64,000 nucleotides of DNA, from positions 1 to 64,000 of the forward strand of contig JAMYHL010000071.1 in assembly GCA_025531455.1 (NCBI GenBank), given 5' to 3'. This document shows, piece by piece, positions 10,419 through 21,055 of this stretch. This stretch comes from Apiotrichum sp. Y4204 (taxonomy: Eukaryota > Basidiomycota > Tremellomycetes > Trichosporonales > Trichosporonaceae). The translations under genes and the position numbers were made by a program. The first letter of the stretch is position 1, and each line of letters begins with the position of its first letter. The notes beneath the pieces are model-generated. The model did not search any database and had not been told where the DNA came from. It was given only the letters and a program-made list of their open reading frames with translations.

Positions 10419-11458
10419 CTAGATGATGTAGTCTGGCCTCGGGGGTCTGGGTGGCGGCGGGGGATCGTTGAGCGTCAGCGGCGCCATGTCGAGCGACGCC
10501 TTGCCAGGACCGGCGAGCACGTATGCAACCTCGGGCGGCATCTGGCCCGGCGTGCTTGGCGGGCGCGCGCGCTCCACCCCGGCTGCATCAATAGCGAGAG
10601 GATGTGTTGCGAGGGGAAGGATGAGGCGGAAACTGAGAGTCAGCATCCGAGACGGCTTTCCCAACTCACGCGTCCTTGCCATTCGAGTAGAAGCGATGGA
10701 GGCGCTTCTCGCGTACAAACCCGAGTGCCTCGTAGAGCGCAAGCGAGGGGGCGTTGTCAAACTCGGTCTCGAGGACAATCTAGAGTCAGTACAAGAGGAA
10801 TTTCTGGATGTAAATGTTCCCTACGATTGGCACTCACCTCCTGGGCTCCCCGCGCCTCCATTTCTCGCACTGCGAGCTCGACAAGCTTGCGCGCAATCCC
10901 CCGTCGGCGCCACGCGTGCGTGACGCTCAGCATGCCAATGTATCCCCGGTTCGTGCGCTCGCGGTGCGGCGCCTGCTTGCAGATGATGGTCGCGATCGGC
11001 TGCGGGGGCGCGGCGCCGTCCGTCGCGGCGTCCTCGGCTGCGGGGTATACCTGGCGTCAGACAAGTTGCGATGTAGCTTACGAAGAAGGTCAGGTGCGGC
11101 CTGGATGTCAGTATGGACACTACATACACTGGACGCAGACGCGGGACGTACCACTCGGTGAGAAAGTATCGGAACGTGTACACTGTCGTCAGCAAGCACG
11201 CCAGCAGGCCACGCGGCGCAGCGCACCATTGTATCTGCCGTCAGCACCCGCCTCCTATGTCCCAACTCACGGCTCGCTCAGCTCCTCCTCGCACAGGCGC
11301 GTAAGCCCCGGAAGGTCGGTCGCCTCGTCGAGAAACGAGCGGACGGCAAGCACGGCGCCGCGTCCGTCGACAAACGGCTGGGTGTGCGCGCGCTGCGCTT
11401 GCTCAGCGCTCTGCTTGTAGCGCGGCGGCGTCGAGGGCCCGGGGATCTCGTCGGACAT
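10419..11458 (-). CDS. NAA30: NatC N-alpha-acetyltransferase catalytic subunit (Naa30/Mak3)
   Basis: Seven exons (11271-11458, 11227-11234, 11152-11182, 11082-11100, 10838-11050, 10670-10779, 10419-10632) join in phase to 260 residues. NatC acetylates Met-Leu/Ile/Phe/Trp N-termini co-translationally on the ribosome. The GNAT fold is clear: [46 protein letters not shown] (acetyl-CoA loop R-R-x-G-x-A), [18 protein letters not shown] and [18 protein letters not shown]. Exon 2 is just 8 nt yet is needed to keep the frame and the conserved Pro-Tyr. After the GNAT domain there is a Pro-rich tail of about 65 residues ending in PRPDYII, longer than the yeast enzyme. It is divergent from MED17. Confidence 0.9.
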
Positions 11459-11765
11459 GCGCCGCAGGTGATAATGTGAGATGCTGGAGAAGATGATTAA
11501 ACTAACAAGTCGCTGCTGGATGTTGCTGGACTGTATTTGTTGGTGGCACGTTGGCGTCACGACGACTGAATCCCGATTGTAGGATTTCTGGCTGTTCTCG
11601 GTTTTTGGCTCATGTTGATCCAGGCACGGAACGCAACCCGCATCCACACACACACACACAGGTCATCCACAAAGACCACATCTACAACATTCCACTTGCA
11701 CTTACACTTCCACACACATCCACTTCGTTTACACGGTTCGCGCTCCATTCATCCACCCATCCACC
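11459..11765. promoter_or_regulatory. divergent promoter, NAA30/MED17, with CA repeat
   Basis: Only 307 bp separate the two ATGs, so the promoters are shared or abut. A (CA)n run occurs at about 11644-11660. Confidence 0.5.
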
Positions 11766-13960
11766 ATGGCTTCGAACGGGGAGGAGCTCGCTTCCTCGAC
11801 CACTGCGCCCGCGCCTGCGCAGTCGGAGTCGCAGTCACAGTCACAGTCGCAGTCGCCGTTCGCCAATGTCGCGATAGCGATCGACTCGTACACGCTCGAC
11901 GCTGCGTCTGGCAAGCGCCGGCTGCGGACAGTAGAGCCTGATGGGTCGCTCACATATGATGATCCGTGAGTGCCCACGGTCACGAAATGAACACACCAGC
12001 ATGAACCCCGCTGATGACGGCAGGAAACCGCCAAAGGTCAAGCACGGCGAGGAGCTGAACCGGATCTGGAACGAGTACCCTGGCGGCATGATGGATCTGA
12101 GTGAGGCCAAGCTGGCGGAGATGGACGAGCTCGAGGCGCCGAGCGAGGACAAGGACGAGGACGTGAGCGAGCGCGAAAAGGGCCAGCTGCTCAGCCCCGA
12201 CGAGATGGAGGCGCTGCGCTCCGAAGTGTGCAACAATCTCAAGTACGTGAAGGATGGGGATAAAGAGAAACCGGCGCTGACAAGGTAGTAATGCGCGCAA
12301 TGAGCTGTGGTACATTTTTGAGCTGGCCAAGACGCTTGCGGCCTCGGCAGGGATTCCGTCCGATCCCCCGCCGCCGCCGTTTCCGACCGGCACGGCGCCG
12401 AAGAAGGGCAAGCAAGCCAAGGCGGCGGCCGCCGCTCCAGCTACACCGACGGTGACCGCCCCGCCTGCTCCCGCGGCGGCGGGCGAAGAGGGACCTGTGC
12501 TTCCGGGGGGCACGTTCTCCGCGACACCTGGAGCACCGCCGCTGCGAACGGATGTGGAGATTGCGCACGCGCTCGAGCTCGCCATTGCGGCCAAGCAGCA
12601 GGCCCTGGAGAATTGTTCTGCGCTCATTGACGCGGCGGTCGACGAGCTACGCCTCCTCAACAAGGCATCAGACCAGTGGTCGTCGGATATTCGCACCCTC
12701 CGCCTCGGCGAGAAGGGTCGCGGCCAGTGGGCGATTGTGCCCAAACCCGACTTTGCGCGGGCAGCGGCCCACACGTCCGAGACAGCCAAGGACGTTGTGA
12801 TTCCGTACGCGCTCGACGAGGCCCCGGCAGCGGTACACGCGCGCTCGCTCGCGGCCTTTGACCTCGACCCGCGCAAGGCCAACCTCCTCCAGTTCGGCGC
12901 GCGCTCCTACCTCCGCCTCCGCGTGCTGGTGCGCACGGGCGGAACTGGCGGGCCGCGGATCTCCTCCAAAACGTACAGCGCCGAGGGGGAGGCGGAGCGC
13001 GGCGTGCGTGCCATGATGGAGGCTGCGCAGCTGGAGACGCTTGATGAGGACCTCTTCAACGAGATCCGTGCCGAGGCGCTGCGCGTCGATAGCGCCCTTG
13101 TTGAACAGCATTCTGTTGCCCTGTCGCTTGGCCGCGACAAAATTTCGTTTCTGCTGTACGACACGCGCGAGACACCGTCTCCTCCCGCACCCCACTCGCC
13201 AGTGTGCGACAGTCTGCTGGCCCACGCCCGCCTGAGCCTGCTACACGCGTACCGCCGGCGAAAGATGCGTATTATCGACAGTAGCCCTGCTGCCATGGCC
13301 GTTCCCCCGCCGCCGACGTCCATCCTCGTGCCCCTCGTGCACCTCATGCAGTTTCACAACGTGTGCCGCACCGTACAGCCCACGCTCGACGCCTTCCGCC
13401 GCAGTCTTGCCGCCGCGGGCTTGAGTACGGCCCTCGTCGAGCGCCACGCCGCAGCGGGGAACACGGACGCGCTGTACGCCTTCCTCGCGGCCAAGGCCAA
13501 GATCGACGTCCTGGGCACAGTGTACACGCTCGAGCTGGACGGATGGTGGGTGCAGCATCCTGACAAACATTGCGCTACTGACCCTAGCACCGGAATAACA
13601 ATCAACATTACCGCGCCGTCGACCGTGTCGGTGGTGACGCACTGCGCGAATTTCGTCCTGCGCGACCTCGACGCGCTCGGGAGCGTCGTGGCTGACGCAG
13701 TGACCGCGCAACTCGGCCCCTGGCTTTATTCTGCAGTGTGCGGGCTCATACCCGACGACACGGCGCGCGTCTTCTTTGACGAGCTCGACGGCGTCGTCGT
13801 CCTCGATCATCTTGGCGCGCTCTCCCTCTCTATCCCACCGCCGTTCACCCACCTCGAGGCGAGGTTTGAGTCGGGCGCGCCGTACGACTCGCGCGAGGGC
13901 CGCAGTCTGGCGGACTGGCTGGCCGAGGCAGTTGGGTCCCTGCCGCCGCGGGAGGAGTGA
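11766..13960 (+). CDS. MED17: Mediator subunit 17 (Srb4)
   Basis: Exons 11766-11965, 12024-12242 and 12289-13960 give 696 residues. Med17 is the essential head-module subunit linking Mediator to RNA polymerase II. Head-type features are the N-terminal SLTYDDP..KPPKVKHGEELNRIW region, NARNELWYIFELAKTLA, a long Ala/Pro linker, the QALENCSALIDAAVDELR helix and a C-terminal Med17 domain. A 10-residue Ser-Gln repeat lies near residue 20. Inside the last exon, 13546-13587 looks like a 42-nt intron (GTGGGT donor, CTGACCCTAG end) that would keep the frame and give 682 residues; I cannot decide from sequence alone. Confidence 0.82.
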
Positions 13961-14197
13961 TGTTGCATGCATAGAGACATACATACAATTGAGATGGCTG
14001 TGTGCCGTAATGTCTTCACATTGAAGTAACGCAGCTCTTATCAATTAGGGGCCATCAGAATCGTCAGCATGTTTTCTGTCAGTCTGTCGACAAGCCGTCC
14101 AGTCTCAGGTCGCAACCCCTGTGTGCTAGTCTGCAGGTCGTTACATCGTACTGTATATCTACAAGGGAGTTTTACCGTCGCGCGTCTGAACCATCGT

Positions 14198-15628
14198 TTA
14201 CTCGGCAACAAAGACGGCAGCCATGCCCATACCGGTACCGATGCACATGCTGGTGACAAAGACCTTCTTGTTGGTCTGCTTGGCGACGGAGAGGGCGGTG
14301 GCGATCTGGCGGGCACCGGTGGCGCCGAGGGGGTGGCCAAAGGCAATGGCACCACCGTTGATGTTGACCTTGTCGAAGGGGATGCCGAGCGACTCGACCG
14401 ACATGATGGCCTGCGAGGCAAAGGCCTCGTTGATCTCCCAGAAGTCGACGTCGTCCTTGGAGATGCCGGCGCGCTTGAGAGCGACGGGGATGGCAAAGGC
14501 GGGTCCGACACCCATAATGTTGGGGGGAACACCGACAACAGCCGAGGCGACGTACTTGCCGAGGATGGGGAGGCCGAGCTTCTGGGCAACCGAGCGGCGG
14601 GCAAGGAGGACGGCGGCGGCACCGTCCGAGACCTGCGAGGCGTTACCGGCGTGGGTCGAGCCACCCTTCTTGAAGGCGGGCTTGAGCTTGCCGAGCTGCT
14701 CGCGCGAGGTGGGGCGGATGCCATCGTCAGAGTCGACAATGATCTCCTTCTCCTCCTCGGTCTTGGGGTCGACAAACTTGGTCTTGACGGGGACAATCTC
14801 GTCCTTGAACTTGCCAGCCTGCTGGGCGGCGACGGCCTTGGCGTACGAGCCGGCGGCAAAGTCGTCCTGGGCGTCACGCGAGATCTTGTACTGCTCGGCA
14901 ACGTTCTCCGAGGTGATACCCATGGGGATCAGGCAGTTGGCGGCCTCCGAGTTGGCCATGACGTCCTCGGAGAGGGCGCTGGGCATGCCGGCCGAGGCCC
15001 AGTTCTGGGTCATCGACTCGACACCGGCACCGATACCAATGTCAATGTCGCCGGCCTTGATCGCGTTGGCAATCGAGACAACGGCCTGGAGACCGGAAGA
15101 GCACTGGCGGTTGAGGGTGTGGAGGGGGGTGCTGAGCCGTTAGCTGGGGATAAGAGATGTATCAACTACCTACGTGTAGGGGATGCCAGCGGCGAGCTGG
15201 GCCATGCGCGAGGTGGTGGCACCACCACCGGCGGGGAGGACGTTGCCGACGGTGACCTCACTGGGACGTTAGTGTTATCTTCTTAGACGGCCGTGCTGCC
15301 AATCTCCGCGTTTCCACATCGCATGTGCGTGGGAACCGTCGGCTTAATAATACTCACCCAATCTGGGAGGGGTCGACCTTGCCGCGCTTGACAACCTCGA
15401 CGAGAACGGCCTTGAGGAGGTCCTCGGCGAGCGCGTCCTTGAAGCCACCCTTGCGGGCCTGATTGTCAGACCTTTTTAATGCCGAGGCAAAAATGCTAGA
15501 ATACTCACGCGAGTCATGGGGGTGCGGACGGCGGAGACAATGACAACATCGTCGGCCGAGTTGATGAGGAGACGGGCCCTGCCGAGCGAGGGGAGGGACG
15601 AGGTGATGGACTGGAGAGTGGAGGTCAT
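14198..15628 (-). CDS. 3-ketoacyl-CoA thiolase (peroxisomal type, Pot1/ACAA1-like)
   Basis: Exons 15509-15628, 15358-15458, 15174-15260 and 14198-15131 give 413 residues. Thiolase I performs the last step of fatty acid beta-oxidation, cleaving 3-ketoacyl-CoA with CoA to acetyl-CoA. The catalytic Cys lies in LNRQCSSGLQAV (about residue 113), the catalytic His in NGGAIAFGHPLGATGARQ, and the second Cys in MCIGTGMGMA near the end. The sequence is closest to peroxisomal thiolases. The N-terminal TLQSITSSL sits where yeast Pot1 has its PTS2 (R-L-x5-H-L), but the key Arg and His are absent. The C-terminus (FVAE) is not a PTS1, so its location is uncertain. Confidence 0.92.
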
Positions 15629-16807
15629 GGTGGATGGGATGGATGCTAGTGATGCGATGAGAGATGCCAAAGTGAGATTGAGAGATGAAGAGAAGAGAGA
15701 AGCAAAGACGAACTCTATAAACGTTTGCATCCAAATAAAAATGGGTGTGATGTGGCAGTCTGCGGCTGGCCTCTGCACCCCCGGTTCGGTTGTTCCGGCT
15801 AACCGGTTGAAAAGCAAGCATCCATATGACGCGGTCGCCACTCCACTCTGCCTCTCTCTCCTTCTCTCCCTGGGTATCGCTGGCTTTCGCTGTGCTTCCA
15901 TATCCGGGCAGGCAGCCTGGCGGGCAGCCACACCACCACCAGAGTGACACAGTCCGGCTTACAGTGATTGCCGAGCATCTCTCTTTCTTTTTCTTTTTTG
16001 GCTATCAGATCATGTTGGCATGGCTCTTCGCGTGGTGGCCCACAAGGTGTCTCCAGACCGCTCCAGCGACCAGTACAGGCAGGGCCAGCCAAAGCGAGCC
16101 AAGCAAAGTGCAGCATGCAGCCAGCTAGCCAGCGCACAAGTCGCCGCGTCCCGCATCGGTTCCTGAACGGCTTGCATAACCGCGACAGCGCCAAAGGCCA
16201 CAGGCCACAGGGGCCCAGGGCCTCGCACGCCGCGCACACTGTACAACTCGGGCTGTCATCGGTGGCCGAAATACGGCGCGCTACACTGCTGGGTTCGATG
16301 CGGACACCTCCCAAGGATGCAAGCAAAGTCCTGCGACAGCCGTGTCGAGGCAATAGACCGCAAAAGTTGTCCGACTCTGACATCTCCGGCCGGCGCTCGA
16401 GCCTCGGAACCCACAAGCGACCCACAGTCACAGCCTGCACGCGCTGCACGCCGTACTCGGCCACTGGCCATGGCTCCTTGCCACTAACTGACCTAACATA
16501 GTTCCGGTTGGAGAGGGGACTCCACACACGAGTAATGACCCCCGCATGCCGCGGGAGTCGCGGACCCCGGCTGACCAAGCAATGGGTCTATGGATCTATG
16601 GATCCATGGATGTGCGCCGGCGGGCATGCATATGGATTTTGGCGCGTGATCGCGAGCAATCGACGTATTGACGGAATGGAGCTGCACTGGGCCGGCGGCT
16701 CTGCTGAGCATGTGTCAGCCATCAGCACAGGAGTAGAGTGGTACAGTGGATGGACACTGCCATAGGACACCCCCACAAACTCCACCCCTCCTGGCCCAAA
16801 ATCTCTA

Positions 16808-16890
16808 CAAGGAGTCAGAGAATCGAACCCCGGGATCAACGCCGCCCCTCCAGTCCAAGCGTTAGTCCAAGCGGGGCACGGAGACTCTCC
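16808..16890 (-). pseudogene. degenerate tRNA-like element
   Basis: On the minus strand a perfect Pol III B box (GGTTCGATTC) sits in a T-arm whose five stem pairs all form (two G-U). The 3' ACTCCTT can pair with a 5' GGAGAGT at six of seven positions. The middle has a class II (Ser/Leu) look, including TTGGACTGGAGG with a possible GGA anticodon loop, but the anticodon 3' stem does not pair. It is best read as a tRNA relic or a chance match. Confidence 0.25.
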
Positions 16891-17678
16891 GCTGTCCGCG
16901 CCAATCCCTCTCTCGCCATGCACGGGCCCCATGGCCCATGCACCTAGCGCGCTGCATTCAAGCTGCATTCAAACAAGCACACGGGATGGCAAGAAGCAAG
17001 AAGGTAGAAGGTAGCGCGCTGCAGCACATTCCCCTCCCCCTCTCATTGCGGGTAACCATTGCCTCTCGGCGATCACAAGCCAAGAGTACCGATGCGTGTC
17101 CCAGACGCTCCGGGATACTTTGCAGCTGGCGAGCCCCGTATATTCATTTGGGTAGCACACCGGGTGAATGGGTGGGTGCGGGGGTTTGTGATGAGGTTCA
17201 CTAGCGAGCTAGTGCGGTATGGTGAGACTGCGTTACTCGACTAGCCACACGGTAAGATTCACTCCACACTACATGCACGCAGGTTATTTTGCGACATAGT
17301 GCATGTATGACTATCTACTCGGCATGGCTTTGCGTTGACCAAGGAGTGCATGCACCCGCCTGTGCACGGTCGGGCAGCGGGCTAGTGATCGTGCTCAGTG
17401 TCCATATGTGATCTGGTGGGCCGTACACTTCCCCAGTCCTCAATAAAAGGACGGCACGAGCTCATTGGGACATATGACGGCCACCGCGTACAGCACTCTC
17501 GAGGAGTCTGAAGTGATTGAGCATGGGCGCTCCTATAAGGGAATGGCATGTTCTTCGGCGAGGTCCAAGTGTGAAGCACTCATCTTGACGCGCGAGTCCA
17601 GCCTGCAAAATCACGATCCAGTTCAGTGGTCTTGCCAGCATAAGCATGTCCTTGGACATGACCATATGAACAAGAGAC

Positions 17679-17709
17679 ATCGTGAGATCGTGAGATCGTG
17701 AGATCGTGA
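17679..17709. repeat. 8-nt minisatellite, about 4 copies
   Basis: ATCGTGAG is repeated 3.9 times, followed within 100 bp by irregular TCTCGG repeats. It is intergenic. Confidence 0.85.
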
Positions 17710-18203
17710 ATGAACCAACACGGCCGTGTCAGTGGAGGATCTCGGCGTCTCGGCATTCCCGAATCTCGGAATCTCGGCAACTTGAACCGCCGATCGTTGA
17801 TAACGGCGGCGACGATATGGATGGCAACAACATATCTTGATGATAAGCAGGCCAGTATCGGCCCAGAGGTACAGTACAACTGCTCTGGAATCGGTGAGCC
17901 GCAGCCCATAGCGCACGAGACCACAGGCGTCCCCCGAGTCCACATCGTAACCAGTATCACAAAGGCTGGTGCTACTTGTGGCACGCTCATCGGTCAGCTG
18001 ACAGTGCTCGCGTGCCCAGCGACGTCATGTCATGTGACAACTCGTCCGCCCCATCAGCACAACCGCACGAACCGTTATCGCCTGATCGTCTCACACGAGT
18101 CCTCGGATGCCAGCGGCGCGTACGCGTCTCGCCTACCGCCAAAGCAGCGAATACCTCCATCGTCATCCTCACCATCGCTCATCCGAATCTGCCCTCGTCA
18201 ACC

Positions 18204-19552
18204 ATGACCATCACCTGCCAGATCATGACCATCTCGGAGATATCACGCTACCCGGACCCGACGGCCAGCGTGCCCACCAAAGTACGCGTGGACGGTGACG
18301 GGGTGCAGCACGGCTGGGATCTCGACACGCTCAGCATTGAGGGAAACGAGGGTGGGACGGTGCGTGTCGAGAGTAGCGTGCAGGGATGCATATGGAGATG
18401 GTGCAAAGAGCCTGGATCAAGCGGCCACCAGCTCTGTGGATATCTGGATCCCGCTGACCGTCCAGATACCCCGCCACCACCTCGCGTGGCTGCCGTCGCT
18501 GCCTGCCGATGCGCCCATTGAGGACATCCGCGCCGCGTACGAGCGTGATGGAGTAGTTCATATCCGTGGCCTTCTCCCGCGAGAGGAAGTGCTCGATGTA
18601 AGGCGAAAGTGAGTTGGGCGTGAGCGGACGAGAATCGACTTTGCGTCTGAGAGCGCCTGGTGATCGCCTGTGGTGACACGCTGACACCAGGTTCTTCGAG
18701 TTCGTGGCCCCCACAGGCGTGCTCAAGGAGGGCTCTGACCCCGTGGACGGGATCTACAGCGGGCTGGTGAGTGCCCTCTCCGTTCACGGATTTCTCCCAT
18801 ACGAGTGGCTCACGGGCATAGGGCCTGCAGGATCCGGCACCGGCGACGCGCGCGGACCGGCTTGAATCAGACGACCTCCTCCTCGACCTGCGCACGGTGG
18901 CAAACCACGAGCCGTTTATCACGCAGTTTGGAGAACACCCCGCGATCCTGCACATGGCCGGCCGCATCAAGCAGCACTGGAAGGAGCCGTTCCGCTTCCG
19001 CATGCAGCTCCTCCGCACCAACATCCCGCACGCGTACCGCTGCGCCACGCGCGTGCACTATGACCAAATGTGAGATTTTCTTTCTGCTTCATTCTGACAG
19101 GAAAGGTATCTTCGCGGCTCGGAACCCGATGCGCTCACGGCGTGGGTGCCGATCGGGGACATTTCGCCAGTCGGCGGTGGGCTCATGTACCTCGAGGACT
19201 CTGTGCCGCTCGGACAGGAGATTGAGCAAAAGTTTATCGAGCTGAACCGCGACTTGCCAGAAGACGAGCAGCTAAATGCCTTTAATGTGAACGTGGGTGC
19301 TGAACGGCTTTAGGTTCTGACATGCAGATGCTCGAGGGCGGTGGGCTCACGCGCGACTGCAACATGTTCGCGGCGCAGACACGGCGTCGCTGGCTCATTG
19401 CCGACTACAAGGCGGGCGACGTCGTGTTCCACCACTGCTGCATGATCCACTGCAGTGCGAACAACGAGGACCCGGAGGGCCGGATCCGCTTCGCCACTGA
19501 TGTGCGCTATGCGGACAAGCAGGCGAGCTTTGAGGACCGGTGGTGGAGCTAG
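18204..19552 (+). CDS. phytanoyl-CoA dioxygenase (PhyH) family protein
   Basis: Exons 18204-18359, 18466-18608, 18691-18766, 18831-19069, 19106-19292 and 19328-19552 give 341 residues. It belongs to the Fe(II)/2-oxoglutarate oxygenases. The facial triad is visible as His and Asp in RVHYDQMYLRG and the distal His in CCMIHCSANNED; the 2OG-binding Arg follows in EGRIRFATDVRY. An N-terminal AYERDGVVHIRGLLPREEV helix-strand is typical of PhyH. The substrate is unknown; fungal members act on small molecules and secondary metabolites as well as lipids. Two choices are open: intron 1 could begin at 18378 instead of 18360, and exon 4 could begin at 18822. Confidence 0.8.
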
Positions 19553-19908
19553 AAATCCACGGCCGGAAAGGAGAGCCGTTAGAGCCCCTACTGATGGTGC
19601 TTCAGGAGAGTTGTACAGCGTATTGGGGTTGGTACTCAGAAGTTCAGAAGTTTGTATGAAAGTTCTCGTTACGGACGCGCTGACCTGGCCTCTCACTGAT
19701 TAGATCAGCCAGGCAGGCTATTGACCCGACTGATTGTAGTGCTTGTCAGGTATGTATCACTGCCACGCAGGGGTAATGCAAAAGAGCTACATTGGAGTGA
19801 CGCCAGGTCGAAAACTATGAGAAGATATTGATGCTTTGTCGGGAGTGACGGCCCGCTCTGAAAGGCTACAAAGGAAGTCTAGAGCCGACGATGATAATCC
19901 GCCCAAGC
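19553..19908. other. convergent 3' intergenic region
   Basis: These 356 bp lie between the stop codons of the PhyH and LPMO genes. Nothing beyond probable 3' UTRs and terminators is seen. Confidence 0.5.
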
Positions 19909-20914
19909 TTAAAGAGCACGGCGCCTGCGCTTGCCAGCACCGGAAGGGCCGGTGGGGGCCGGGGCCTTTGTAAGCGACTTGGTCTCGTACTTTGTCTCGT
20001 CGCGGGGGCTGGGAGCAAACTTGTCGTTGGTCCAGCCGTTTCCGGGGTCGCGGTACCAGATGTCGTTCTGCGCGCCGTCCTCGAACCCGTACTGGAGGTT
20101 GTAGACCGGGGGGTCGATGGCGTCCTGGAAGATGTTGCCGCCATTTGCGGGCGACACGGTCCACCAGAAGGGCGTCTTGGCGCCCTCGGTGCAGTTGTTC
20201 GGGTCGTACGGGCACTTGCGGGCGAGCTGGGGCTTGGCGAGCGGCGGCGATTTGGCGTTGGCATTCGTCACCTTGCACCGGTACATGACGTGGTACATTT
20301 CCTGGCCGCCGCCATACGTGTCGTGCTCCCAGTTCCAGGAGCAGTGGCAGCCGCCCGGCGGGCACGGGGGCAGGTCGGCCGGGATGTGGTAGTCTGTAAA
20401 CTTCCACCAGGGGCTCGTGCGGTTCGTGGAGATGACGACCATGTCCTCGGGCTTGAAGCCGCGCGGGTCCGAGTTGTACACGATCGAGAGCGCCGTGCCC
20501 ATTACAGACTTGGGGTCCGGGTCCTCGGTGCCCGGAAAGCCGGCGCCGTGGAGGTTGCAGCAGGCCTTGGAGCGGCGGTTCGTGTCGAACGGCTTGAGGC
20601 CCCACTCGGTCCTTTCCTTGCTACCCGACAGCTGGCCAGTAAGGACGCCGCCGGCGGGAAGGGAGAGGAACTGGCCTGCGGCCGGGGGCTTGTCGATCTG
20701 GCCGTGGAACCACCACTTGTCAAACGGCATGTCGAGCTGGAGAGGGTTGGCGAGCACGTCCTGCTGCTTGTCGCTCTCGACCCAGCTGTTGCGTTAGTCG
20801 AGGTGGGCTCACGAAAGTAGGGATGAGCTGGAGCACTTACCCGTACGCTGAGGGGTGCCACAGGGCAATGTGGGCAAAGGCAGGAGATGCCAGGAGTGCG
20901 AGGATGGCGAACAT
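19909..20914 (-). CDS. secreted copper lytic polysaccharide monooxygenase, AA14-like
   Basis: Exons 20841-20914 and 19909-20785 give 316 residues. A 14-residue signal peptide (MFAILALLASPAFA) is followed directly by His15, so processing leaves the N-terminal His needed for the copper brace. Matching family segments are HIALWHPSAYGW, DKWWFHGQ, the serine/valine-rich TALSIVYNSDP..F.PEDMVVIS block, PPCPPGGCHCSWNWEHD and EMYHVMYRCKVTNA, as in basidiomycete AA14 enzymes that oxidise xylan on cellulose or act on the fungal wall. Paired Cys suggest disulfides. The C-terminus ends in a basic KRRRRAL tail. A TATA element lies upstream. Confidence 0.8.
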
Positions 20915-21049
20915 CTTGAGAAGCTGGGGGTGTCTTCTGGACAGGGGACAATGGAGCTACAAGAAATGGCTTTGGGCAGGAAAGGCCTCAGTCGGATCAG
21001 TCGCAGCAGGACAAGCTGTTGATGGAGGGGCATGGCAGGTTCCACCAGC

Positions 21050-21055
21050 TTTATA
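21050..21055 (-). promoter_or_regulatory. TATA box of the LPMO gene
   Basis: TATAAA (in GCATATAAAGC on the minus strand) lies about 136 bp before the LPMO start codon, a normal TATA-to-ATG distance for a regulated fungal gene. Confidence 0.5.

Larger units (their letters stand above)
15629..18203. other. 2.6 kb gene-free stretch
   Basis: I see no exon chain here on either strand; open frames are short, overlap on both strands and lack domain character. The stretch includes the thiolase promoter at its left, a tRNA-like relic (16808-16890), a TATGGATC-rich patch near 16587-16612 and a minisatellite (17679-17709). Confidence 0.5.

Noticed and set aside
14069..15286. 405-codon plus-strand frame opposite the thiolase
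   Set aside because: It is a Gly/Leu/Asp-rich shadow of the thiolase exons caused by GC-biased third positions.
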